Below the pieces are notes generated by a model. It ran no database searches, was not told the origin of the DNA, and was given only the letters and a program-made list of their open reading frames with translations. A stretch of 7,443 nucleotides of DNA, from contig CAMAWS010000154.1 of assembly GCA_945861845.1 (NCBI GenBank), forward strand, positions 1-7,443, in the 5' to 3' direction. Each line of letters starts with the position of its first letter. The first letter of the stretch is position 1. The position numbers and the translations under genes were made by a program. Shown one piece after another: positions 1-6,225 of this stretch. This DNA comes from Candidatus Sulfopaludibacter sp. SbA3. Its GTDB lineage: Bacteria > Acidobacteriota > Terriglobia > 20CM-2-55-15.

Positions 1-35
1 GGCAGAGTTCGAGAATTCTCTGTTTGATCCTTGCA

Positions 36-51
36 CGGGGCTGAAGCCCCG
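36..51. repeat. GC-rich hairpin of the GGGGCTGAAGCCCC type
   Basis: The sequence CGGGGC-TGAA-GCCCCG forms a perfect 6-bp stem with a 4-nt loop. It lies 21 bp beyond the stop of the leftward membrane-protein gene, so it could help end that transcript. No T-run follows it on the minus strand, so I do not call it an intrinsic terminator. Short GC-rich hairpins with this GGGGCTGAAGCCCC core are a familiar dispersed intergenic motif in Acidobacteriota and related soil bacteria (recollection, not a search). The rest of 1-72 holds only a 10-bp palindrome at 11-20 (GAGAATTCTC) and no gene. Confidence 0.5.
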
Positions 52-72
52 CGCCCACAGGTCGAACCGGGC

Positions 73-828
73 TTAGTTCACGTTGCGTTCGCCCGGGTAT
101 AGCTTTGGCGGTGGAGCCTTGAGTACGTCGTCTATTTTGTAATTGCGAACCACCACCACCAACCGGCCAACAGGGTTCTTTCGCAGGTAATAAACGTACG
201 GGCGGGCATCTTCCCGCCTCTCTTCTCGGATCACCTGGTAGAACAGTTCCTCAAACTCCACAGTAATGTGCTTATTCCAGTCCGCCTTTGGACGGCAACT
301 CAAGATCCGCAGGTCGTAGTCCTTTCCTTCGACGCGCTCCACTTCGTCGATTATCGGCGGACCTATCCTCCGCTTTTCGCGCAGCACCTCTATTTTCGTA
401 TGAATCAATGCAACAGCGGTGAGGGGAAGAGTCGCCAATACCTGCCCTCCAATCCAGGCGCCAAACGTCCGGATAATTCCTTCGATCATCATGTAGAACA
501 TGAGCATGTTCGCGGGTTGAAACACCGTATTGGCAAACGCGAATACACCGATGCCTTCACGCGGCAACAAGAGTCTTGAATCGGGCCGATTCAGAGCCGC
601 CATTCCAATCTCGATCGCCTCACGTTGAAATCCGTTGAGAACGTTCACCAGCATAAGAAAGATGAACAACGCAACCTGCAGCAGGCCCGAAACCGCCGTT
701 GCCCGAACGAAACCCAGGTCGTTTTCCAGCGGCCACCAGCGCCTGTAGCGGGGCGGTAAAATAGAGACGAACATTCCGGCAACAAACAGGAGAAGTCTCA
801 TTCCGACCGGCGATACTGGATTATTCAT
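73..828 (-). CDS. Hypothetical four-helix membrane protein with cytoplasmic C-terminal domain
   Basis: I do not recognise the family. The 251-residue product has four hydrophobic stretches: about residues 10-26, 44-64, 93-118 and 124-143. The third contains a methionine- and phenylalanine-rich run ([12 protein letters not shown]). The first two are separated by a basic aromatic loop ([11 protein letters not shown]). The last about 105 residues are polar and charged, with a beta-rich end ([16 protein letters not shown]) and a proline-rich tail, and look like a soluble domain. The start is uncertain: ATG at 828 has no Shine-Dalgarno, and an in-frame ATG at 801 (MRLLLF...) begins right at the first helix and is a good alternative. 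The gene is divergent from nuoBCD, with only 20 bp between the two ATGs. Coding is supported by long uninterrupted length and a coherent membrane topology. No enzymatic motif is visible. Confidence 0.8.
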   Translation of the reverse strand: MNNPVSPVGMRLLLFVAGMFVSILPPRYRRWWPLENDLGFVRATAVSGLLQVALFIFLMLVNVLNGFQREAIEIGMAALNRPDSRLLLPREGIGVFAFANTVFQPANMLMFYMMIEGIIRTFGAWIGGQVLATLPLTAVALIHTKIEVLREKRRIGPPIIDEVERVEGKDYDLRILSCRPKADWNKHITVEFEELFYQVIREERREDARPYVYYLRKNPVGRLVVVVRNYKIDDVLKAPPPKLYPGERNVN

Positions 829-830
829 CG

Positions 831-839
831 TGTTACAAT
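831..839 (+). promoter_or_regulatory. Possible extended -10 element for nuoBCD
   Basis: TGTTACAAT reads as an extended -10 (TG, one base, then TACAAT, five of six matches to TATAAT). Its last base is 9 nt before the nuoBCD ATG, so transcription would start within about 0-3 nt of the start codon, giving a leaderless or nearly leaderless mRNA. This fits the lack of any Shine-Dalgarno before 849. No good -35 is visible at 15-18 bp spacing, although extended -10 promoters often manage without one. It is a by-eye call in a very short intergenic gap. Confidence 0.35.
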
Positions 840-848
840 CGGTCGCTT

Positions 849-3137
849 ATGAAAGCCGAAGAGATAGAGCAGAAGCGGGAGCACGAGAACTTCTTCACAA
901 CCTCGTACAGCTCCCTGGTGAACTGGGCGCGCAAGAGTTCGCTCTGGCCGTATCCGTTCGGCACGGCCTGTTGCGCGATCGAATTCATGGCCACGGTTTC
1001 CTCGCATTACGATCTCGCGCGATTTGGATCCGAGGTGGTGCGCTTCTCGCCCAAGCAATCCGACGTCCTCATGGTCCTCGGAACGATCAACGATAAGATG
1101 GGGCCGGTCCTGAAGCAAATCTATGATCAGATGGCCGAGCCAAAATGGGTTATCTCGATGGGCGCATGCGCCACGTGCGGCGGCTTTTACCGCGCCTATC
1201 ACGTGATGCAGGGCATCGACGAAATCATTCCCGTCGACGTTTACATCCCCGGCTGCCCGCCGGTTCCCGAAGCCGTCCTGGATGCCATCATAAAACTGCA
1301 GCAGCAGGTCGAGAACGACACGCGGCTGTCGTATGAGCGCCACCCGCGTCAGCAGCGCCTCAGGATTCCGGAAGTCGACGCTACCGTTCACGCTCTTGAA
1401 CGCCCGCCACGCGCGCTCGTTCGGTTCCTCGAAGAAAAACAGGATGTGCAGGGACCGATCGCCCAACTGTTCAAGGAACGATTCCCGGACGACCTGGTCA
1501 GCATGCGCGAGTTCCGCGGCGATCTCTCGATTACCATCAAGCGCGAAACCGCGAAGCAGGTCATGCGGACCCTGAAGACCGACCCCGATTTCAATTTCAA
1601 GATGCTGCTCGACGTAACGGCTGTGGATTATCTTTCGGAGCGTTCCGCGCGATACGACGTCGTTTATCACCTCCTGTCGCTTTCGAACAAGCACCGGCTT
1701 CGCATCAAGGTTCCCGTTCCCGCCGAAGATCCCACGATCGATTCCATGTTCGATGTGTGGAAGGCCGCCGATTGGGCTGAACGCGAGGCCTTCGACATGT
1801 TCGGCATCCAGTTCAAGGGACACCCGGACCTGCGCCGCATTCTCACGCATTCCCAGTTCGTGGGGCATCCGCTGCGGAAAGACTTCCCGCCTGGCCAGCG
1901 CACGTTATGCACGGAGACAGGGGACCTGCCGGTGGTTGAGCGGGCAAGGAAGTATGCGGAATCCATGGGGCTATCACATCCGCAAATCCTGAATATGGGA
2001 CCTCAACACCCGGCCATGCACGGCACGTTCAGGCTGCAGGCCGCGGTCGATGGCGAGAAAATCATCGACGCCGATACTGAGATCGGCTACCTGCACCGCT
2101 GCTTCGAGAAAATGTCCGAAACACACATGTACTGGCAGGTGATTCCATACACCGATCGCCTGAACTACATGTCGGCCATGATGAACGGCGTGGCATACGC
2201 AATGGCTGTCGAGAAGATGTTCGGCGTCGAGATTCCAAAGCGCGCCCAGTACATCCGCGTGATCCTGTCCGAGTTCAGCCGCATTGCGGATCACCTGGTG
2301 TGCATTGGCACAAACCTTGTAGACCTCGGCGCAATCACCAATTTCTGGTACAGCTTCAGGCCGCGCGAGGAGATCTACGATCTAATCGAATCGTGCTGCG
2401 GCGGGCGCCTGACGGTAAGCTACGTCCGTATTGGAGGCGTGGCTGATGACGTGCCCGCGGACTTCATTACGCGAGCCCGGACCCTTCTGCAGTCGATTCC
2501 GAAGTATGTGGACGATCTTGAAAAGCTGAACCGGCAAAACCGGATCTTCAAGATGCGTACCTCGGGCATAACAGCGATCTCCGCGGAAGAAGCCATCGAT
2601 TGGGGATTCACCGGCCCTACGCTTCGCGCCGCCGGCGTGCCGTACGACGTCCGCAAGTGGTTCCCGAATTACGATTACGACAAATTCGAATTCGACATTC
2701 CCGTGGGAGAAACCGGAGACGTCTTCGACCGGTACCTTGTGCGGATCGAGGAAATACGCCAGAGCCTTCGGATCATCAAGCAGGCGCTCGAAAATCTTCC
2801 CGAGGGTCCCGTTCAAATCGACGATCGCCGCATCAGCCTGCCGCCGAAGAAGGGCGTCTACTCGAACATCGAGGACCTGATGAACCACTTCGAGTTGATC
2901 CAGGATGGCATCATCCCGCCGATCGGCGAAGTGTACGCCTACTCGGAAGCGGCAAACGGCGAGCTTGGTTTCTATCTCATCAGCAACAACACGAAACGGC
3001 CGTACCGGCTCCGTGTCCGTGGGCCATGCTTCTACATCTTCCAGGCGTTCAGCCACATGGTGAAGGGCGGATACATCTCCGACGCCGTGGCCGCGCTGGG
3101 TTCCCTGAACATCGTGGCGGGGGAGCTTGAAAAATAG
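849..3137 (+). CDS. nuoBCD: NADH-quinone oxidoreductase (complex I) fused subunits B/C/D
   Basis: One 762-residue frame carries three complex I peripheral-arm subunits. Together they take electrons from the iron-sulfur chain through cluster N2 to quinone at the membrane junction. NuoB is about residues 1-157: the N2 [4Fe-4S] ligands are the tandem C41-C42, C107 (GACATCGG) and C136 (IPGCPP), with Thermus Nqo6 spacing. An extra cysteine, C110, sits beside C107. A basic linker (158-185) leads into NuoC at about 186-352, with the signature [12 protein letters not shown] and [10 protein letters not shown] second linker (353-375) leads into NuoD at about 376-762, with GPQHPAMHG. Quinone-site His391 and Tyr440 match Thermus Nqo4 His38/Tyr87, 49 residues apart. 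NuoCD fusion is common (E. coli); adding NuoB is unusual. The start is fixed by NuoB homology. No Shine-Dalgarno is seen. No nuoA lies upstream, nor nuoE/F/G downstream. The C-terminus (GELEK) departs from the usual DR ending. Confidence 0.96.
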   Translation: MKAEEIEQKREHENFFTTSYSSLVNWARKSSLWPYPFGTACCAIEFMATVSSHYDLARFGSEVVRFSPKQSDVLMVLGTINDKMGPVLKQIYDQMAEPKWVISMGACATCGGFYRAYHVMQGIDEIIPVDVYIPGCPPVPEAVLDAIIKLQQQVENDTRLSYERHPRQQRLRIPEVDATVHALERPPRALVRFLEEKQDVQGPIAQLFKERFPDDLVSMREFRGDLSITIKRETAKQVMRTLKTDPDFNFKMLLDVTAVDYLSERSARYDVVYHLLSLSNKHRLRIKVPVPAEDPTIDSMFDVWKAADWAEREAFDMFGIQFKGHPDLRRILTHSQFVGHPLRKDFPPGQRTLCTETGDLPVVERARKYAESMGLSHPQILNMGPQHPAMHGTFRLQAAVDGEKIIDADTEIGYLHRCFEKMSETHMYWQVIPYTDRLNYMSAMMNGVAYAMAVEKMFGVEIPKRAQYIRVILSEFSRIADHLVCIGTNLVDLGAITNFWYSFRPREEIYDLIESCCGGRLTVSYVRIGGVADDVPADFITRARTLLQSIPKYVDDLEKLNRQNRIFKMRTSGITAISAEEAIDWGFTGPTLRAAGVPYDVRKWFPNYDYDKFEFDIPVGETGDVFDRYLVRIEEIRQSLRIIKQALENLPEGPVQIDDRRISLPPKKGVYSNIEDLMNHFELIQDGIIPPIGEVYAYSEAANGELGFYLISNNTKRPYRLRVRGPCFYIFQAFSHMVKGGYISDAVAALGSLNIVAGELEK

Positions 3138-3151
3138 GTTTGGAAAATAGA

Positions 3152-3535
3152 ATGGACCTGGCCTATTTCACCGAACGCCCCCAGTCACAACCTGTCCAGG
3201 ACCTTATCCAATTCGATCTCGATTCGATCCGCCAGTTCGTCTCCGGCCAGCGCGCCCCGATGCCGGACGTGTGGCTGGTGGTTCCAGATGGATACGAGAA
3301 GAGCGGGCGCGTGCTACGCGACAGCGAAACATCGCGCCTGCTTGCCTACTCAACGAAGAACCTGGCGCTATATGCAACCGATGGCTGCAATTCATGCGCG
3401 CGCCGGCTGCCGAAGAACCTTGAAAGCCTCTCCGCTGAAGAACTGCGTATATTCGCCGAGGCCAACGAGTTGCGGGTCGATATCGTTGAACGGCTCGCGA
3501 AGCTGGTAAAAGAGACAGTCAGCGGCTTGTCTTAA
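3152..3535 (+). CDS. Small hypothetical protein downstream of nuoBCD
   Basis: I do not recognise this 127-residue protein. It is soluble, with no signal peptide or membrane segment. Its middle has a short strand (PDVWLVVPDGY), followed by a single CxxC (DGCNSCARRLP, Cys79 and Cys82) and a C-terminal stretch with the look of amphipathic helices (LSAEELRIFAEANEL onward). One CxxC pair could bind metal only with a partner, or could be redox-active; neither is shown. I chose ATG 3152 because GGA at 3142-3144 lies 7 nt upstream. An in-frame TTG at 3140, giving four extra residues, has no well-placed Shine-Dalgarno. The gene starts 14 bp after the nuoBCD stop in the same direction, so co-transcription is very likely. 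It occupies the place where nuoE normally follows nuoD, but it lacks the four cysteines of the NuoE [2Fe-2S] site. Its last 17 bp overlap the convergent nth gene. Confidence 0.72.
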   Translation: MDLAYFTERPQSQPVQDLIQFDLDSIRQFVSGQRAPMPDVWLVVPDGYEKSGRVLRDSETSRLLAYSTKNLALYATDGCNSCARRLPKNLESLSAEELRIFAEANELRVDIVERLAKLVKETVSGLS

Positions 3536-4166
3536 CCCCTACCCGCTTACACAACTGCGCGATCTTGCACTTCGAACACATGGGGCTGATCGGCTTGCAC
3601 AGGTTTTGGCCGTAGGCGACCAGCAGATCGTTGAACACAATCCAATAACGGGGCGGCAACTTCTTCCGCAAAGCCATTTCTGTTTTATCCGGAGTGCTTG
3701 TGCGGACGTAACCCAGCCGATTCGAAATCCTGTGAACATGGGTATCCACGGCGATTCCCGCCTTGCCATAAGCGAGAGTCACCACGATGTTTGCGGTCTT
3801 TCGCCCGACGCCGGGCAGCGTGAGCAGTTCATCGATCGTCGATGGGACCTCACCGTGGAATCGATCCAGCAATCCCCTGCAAATTTCATGGATCGTCCTG
3901 GCCTTTACTCGATAGAACGACACCGGATAGATCGCTTTCTCGATCACAGAAACCGGAGTCGCAAGCGTTGTCCTGGGATTGCGGGCAATGGCGAACAGAC
4001 GGTCGCTGGCAGCAACGGTGGTGCGATCCTGCGTACGAAGACTCAGCAGGCATGAAATGAGCACTGTAAACGGAGTCTCGATGTATTTCGCAATGGCAGG
4101 CACGGGCCACTGCTGCACTTCCCGCTTCAAGACGCGGACCACTGTATTGAGGTCTTCCAATCGCAT
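3519..4166 (-). CDS. nth: Endonuclease III (DNA glycosylase/AP lyase)
   Basis: Bifunctional base-excision repair enzyme that removes oxidised pyrimidines and nicks the abasic site by beta-elimination. From the start at 4166 it has 215 residues, close to E. coli Nth (211). The helix-hairpin-helix is LPGVGRKTAN (117-126), with catalytic Lys123, followed by AVDTHVHR with catalytic Asp141. The 18-residue spacing equals that of E. coli K120/D138. The C-terminal [4Fe-4S] loop is intact: C190-x6-C197-x2-C200-x5-C206, each exactly three residues on from the E. coli cysteines. A longer frame opens at 4208, but its 14 extra residues (starting MACDRWCCCG) are unlike the family and run 43 bp into chrA. 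The 4166 ATG shares one base with the chrA stop (TGATG), the classic layout for translational coupling. There is no clear Shine-Dalgarno of its own. Confidence 0.94.
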   Translation of the reverse strand: MRLEDLNTVVRVLKREVQQWPVPAIAKYIETPFTVLISCLLSLRTQDRTTVAASDRLFAIARNPRTTLATPVSVIEKAIYPVSFYRVKARTIHEICRGLLDRFHGEVPSTIDELLTLPGVGRKTANIVVTLAYGKAGIAVDTHVHRISNRLGYVRTSTPDKTEMALRKKLPPRYWIVFNDLLVAYGQNLCKPISPMCSKCKIAQLCKRVGVKTSR

Positions 4167-5278
4167 CAGTTCAGGAAACCCACAACAGCACCACCGATCA
4201 CAAGCCACGCCGAATTAAGCCGGAAGACGGCCAGTGCAACTGCTCCGCCCAGCGCCAGGCTGACCGTCATGGTGTCGACGATCGCGACGCGCCCGATCTG
4301 CCACGTCATGACCAACATGAGCGCAACGGCTGCAACGTTGATGCCATCCAGCAGCGCCTGCGCCCACGTGATTTGCCGCAGGCGGCCGATGAAGGGATGG
4401 CTGAGGGCTACGAAAAAGAAACCGGGAAGAAAGATTCCTGCTGTCGCGGCAATAGCCCCCCACGTGCCGAGAAGAATGTATCCGATGAATGTTGCAGTAG
4501 TGAACAGCGGGCCAGGAGTGAGCTGACCGATGGCAACGGCATCCAACAGCTGGTTCTGCGTAAGCCACCCGCGCCCGTCGACAAAATCGGCCTGGAGAAA
4601 AGCGACCAGCAGGTATCCACTCCCGAAAAGCACCGACCCGACTTTGAGGAAGTACAGGAAGAGTGGCCATATGCCCAGTGCCAGCGTTGACAGGGCGGCA
4701 GCGGCAGGCAATATAAATGCGCTAGGCAGGCCTGTTCCTTTCTGCTGCCTTGCAAGAATCAACGCAACAAATCCGGCGCCGAACAGAACAGTAAGTTCGC
4801 CGACACCGGCAAGGCTCCCGACACCGGCAGCCAGCCCGAGTATCGCCAATTCCTTCGATTTCACCGCAACACGGCCGAGGCGGAAGATGGAATGAAGGAT
4901 AATGGGAATCACGACGGGCTTGATGCCGTAAAGAACTCTCTCGGACTGCGGCAGAACTCCGATCGCCACATACAGCCAGGCGATAGCAAGGACGATCAGC
5001 GCCGAGGGAAGAATGAAGGCGGCGCCGGCAATGACGAGACCCGGGATTCCGGCGCGGCTGCGCCCGATGTGAATTGCCAGTTCGGTGGAGTTTGGACCGG
5101 GAATCAGGTTCGTTGCGCCGAGAAGATCGAGAAACTCCTGGCGCGATAACCATTTCTTCCTCTCCACGACCTCGCGGTGCATATTTGCGATGTGCGCGGC
5201 AGGCCCGCCGAATGATGTCGCGCCAAGCCGCAGGAACAGCCCGGCCAATTCAGCATATGAAGTTCGTTTCGCGCTCAT
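4166..5278 (-). CDS. chrA: Chromate transporter, CHR (ChrA) family
   Basis: Inner-membrane anion transporter of the long-chain, two-domain CHR family. Characterised members export chromate and give resistance; many homologues in non-resistant bacteria are of unknown substrate. At 370 residues it is slightly short of the usual about 400, but both homologous halves are present. The N-terminal half has FGGPAAHI (23-30) and NLIPGPNSTELA (57-68). The C-terminal half repeats the pattern with FGSGYLLVAFLQADF (218-232) and GQLTPGP (251-257). Hydrophobic segments fill both halves (roughly 79-107, 119-134, 145-176, 185-220, 255-292, 313-369), with a cytoplasmic linker near 177-184 (ARQQKGTG). No Shine-Dalgarno precedes the ATG at 5278. 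It is upstream of and coupled to nth, and divergent from the secreted-protein gene at 5334. No ChrB-type regulator is nearby, so chromate specificity is inferred only from family membership. Confidence 0.92.
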   Translation of the reverse strand: MSAKRTSYAELAGLFLRLGATSFGGPAAHIANMHREVVERKKWLSRQEFLDLLGATNLIPGPNSTELAIHIGRSRAGIPGLVIAGAAFILPSALIVLAIAWLYVAIGVLPQSERVLYGIKPVVIPIILHSIFRLGRVAVKSKELAILGLAAGVGSLAGVGELTVLFGAGFVALILARQQKGTGLPSAFILPAAAALSTLALGIWPLFLYFLKVGSVLFGSGYLLVAFLQADFVDGRGWLTQNQLLDAVAIGQLTPGPLFTTATFIGYILLGTWGAIAATAGIFLPGFFFVALSHPFIGRLRQITWAQALLDGINVAAVALMLVMTWQIGRVAIVDTMTVSLALGGAVALAVFRLNSAWLVIGGAVVGFLN

Positions 5279-5290
5279 CGACCGTAAAGA

Positions 5291-5296
5291 TATAAT
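5291..5296 (+). promoter_or_regulatory. Consensus -10 box (TATAAT) for the secreted-protein gene
   Basis: A perfect TATAAT lies 37 bp before the ATG at 5334, placing transcription start near 5303 and leaving a leader of about 30 nt that contains the strong ribosome site. At 17-bp spacing the -35 region reads TTCGCG (5268-5273), a poor match, and it falls inside the first codons of chrA on the other strand. The opposite strand of the same bases reads TATATC (5294-5289), a possible -10 for chrA. Confidence 0.5.
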
Positions 5297-5320
5297 GGCC
5301 CACGGAATATTCCCGTACTA

Positions 5321-5329
5321 AAGAGGAGG
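5321..5329 (+). promoter_or_regulatory. Strong Shine-Dalgarno (AAGAGGAGG)
   Basis: AAGAGGAGG ends 4 nt before ATG 5334. It is the strongest ribosome binding site in the window and fixes the start of the secreted-protein gene. Its strength contrasts with nuoBCD, chrA and nth, none of which has a recognisable one. Confidence 0.75.
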
Positions 5330-5333
5330 CTCG

Positions 5334-6137
5334 ATGAAAATCCGATTTTATGTTTCGATCTTTACCGCGTTGGTGGTTACGGCCGCGTTGTTCCTCGCGC
5401 CCACGCCCTCATCTGCCCAGACCGCCCAGGTACCACGCCTGCACGACGGCAAACCCAATTTCAACGGTGTTTGGGCGCGCCCCCGCGTGAATGACGTCAT
5501 GAAAGATGCGAACGGAACCGAGTGCGGGTCCGGCAAGACCGGATGCAGCCACAAAGGCTCGGGACCTGTAGGCCTCACGCCGCTGGCAAAGGAAATCATG
5601 AGCGAGCCCGCATTCGACTACACGTCGTTCTGCCTGCCGTGGGGCTACACGCGAGCGTGGCAAACCGAGTATCCGGTAGAGATCCTGCAGACTCCGGAAC
5701 GCCTTGCGATACTCTTCGAGTCCAATACGGTATTCAAGGTCGTTCCGACCGATGGCCGTCAGCTTTCGAAGAATCCGGACCCGAGCTGGTTCGGACATTC
5801 TGTGGGCAGATATGAAGGGGAGACGCTCATTATCGAATCCAACGGTTTCAACGGCCGGACCAACCTCGATGTAGGCGCGGACCATCCATCAAGTACCGAA
5901 ATGCGCATTACCGAACGCTTCCGCCTCCTGGATGCGGACCGGATCGCCTATGACCTGACGATTGAAGACCCGAAAATGTACACCGCGCCAATAAAGAATT
6001 CGCGCGTTTTCGTGCGCATGAAAGGCGAGGAACTCCTGGAGGGCTTCTGCATGGAGAACAACAAGAACCTCATTGAAGGGCGTATGCAGATCCAGGTGGA
6101 CACCAAGGAATACAAAAAGTACTTCGACGTTCAGTAG
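5334..6137 (+). CDS. Secreted protein of an Acidobacteriota-expanded family, function unknown
   Basis: The 267-residue product starts with a Sec signal peptide: MKIR, then a hydrophobic core (about 5-22), then PTPSSA with likely cleavage after Ala28. The mature protein shows a recurring pattern that I recognise from many acidobacterial paralogues: PNFNGVWARP (41-50), CLPWGYTRAWQTEYPVEILQ (100-119), a VVPTDGR turn (136-142), DPSWFGHSVGRYEGETLII (149-167), ESNGFNG (168-174), ERFRLLD (194-200) and LTIEDPKMYTAP (208-219). Biochemistry is not established as far as I know, and no catalytic triad or metal site is obvious. The four cysteines (64, 71, 100, 239) are all in the exported part and could form disulfides. 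It is monocistronic: its own promoter lies upstream and the large inverted repeat follows 3 bp after the stop. Confidence 0.88.
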   Translation: MKIRFYVSIFTALVVTAALFLAPTPSSAQTAQVPRLHDGKPNFNGVWARPRVNDVMKDANGTECGSGKTGCSHKGSGPVGLTPLAKEIMSEPAFDYTSFCLPWGYTRAWQTEYPVEILQTPERLAILFESNTVFKVVPTDGRQLSKNPDPSWFGHSVGRYEGETLIIESNGFNGRTNLDVGADHPSSTEMRITERFRLLDADRIAYDLTIEDPKMYTAPIKNSRVFVRMKGEELLEGFCMENNKNLIEGRMQIQVDTKEYKKYFDVQ

Positions 6138-6140
6138 CGT

Positions 6141-6212
6141 AATTGTGCGCGGTCACAGACCCGGCCTACAGCTGATCTAAACTGTAGGCGTGATCTCTGA
6201 CCGCGCACAATT
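6141..6212. repeat. 72-bp imperfect inverted repeat between convergent genes
   Basis: Two 31-nt arms (6141-6171 and 6182-6212) match at 27 of 31 positions in inverted orientation, around a 10-nt loop (6172-6181). The outer 15 bp (AATTGTGCGCGGTCA and its complement) and the inner 8 bp (GCCTACAG) are perfect; the four mismatches cluster between them. The element fills most of the 88-bp gap between the secreted-protein stop (6137) and the carbonic anhydrase stop (6226). Its position suits a two-way transcription terminator, but no T-run follows on either strand. The size and symmetry also suit a small dispersed repeat. Confidence 0.8.
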
Positions 6213-6225
6213 GATGTGGACCCGC

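Noticed and set aside
11..20. GAGAATTCTC palindrome as an operator
   Set aside because: It is a 10-bp palindrome in isolation, with no promoter or regulator gene near it; chance is enough.
268..579. Plus-strand 103-codon open frame
   Set aside because: It is antisense to the membrane-protein gene, is compositionally odd and has no family features.
825..1868. Minus-strand 347-codon open frame antisense to nuoB and nuoC
   Set aside because: It lies wholly against conserved NuoB/NuoC coding sequence, has no recognisable domain, and is a typical shadow frame in GC-rich DNA.
2382..3056. Minus-strand 224-codon open frame antisense to nuoD
   Set aside because: It is a shadow of the conserved NuoD frame, and its translation shows no family features.
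3140..3151. TTG start for the small gene after nuoBCD
   Set aside because: It has no suitably spaced Shine-Dalgarno, whereas ATG 3152 has GGA 7 nt upstream. The difference is only four residues.
4167..4208. Longer nth start at 4208
   Set aside because: The extra 14 residues do not resemble endonuclease III and overlap chrA. ATG 4166 gives family length and a coupled TGATG junction.
4722..5153. Minus-strand 143-codon frame inside chrA
   Set aside because: It is an alternative frame of the ChrA coding region, with an Arg/Ser-rich shadow composition.
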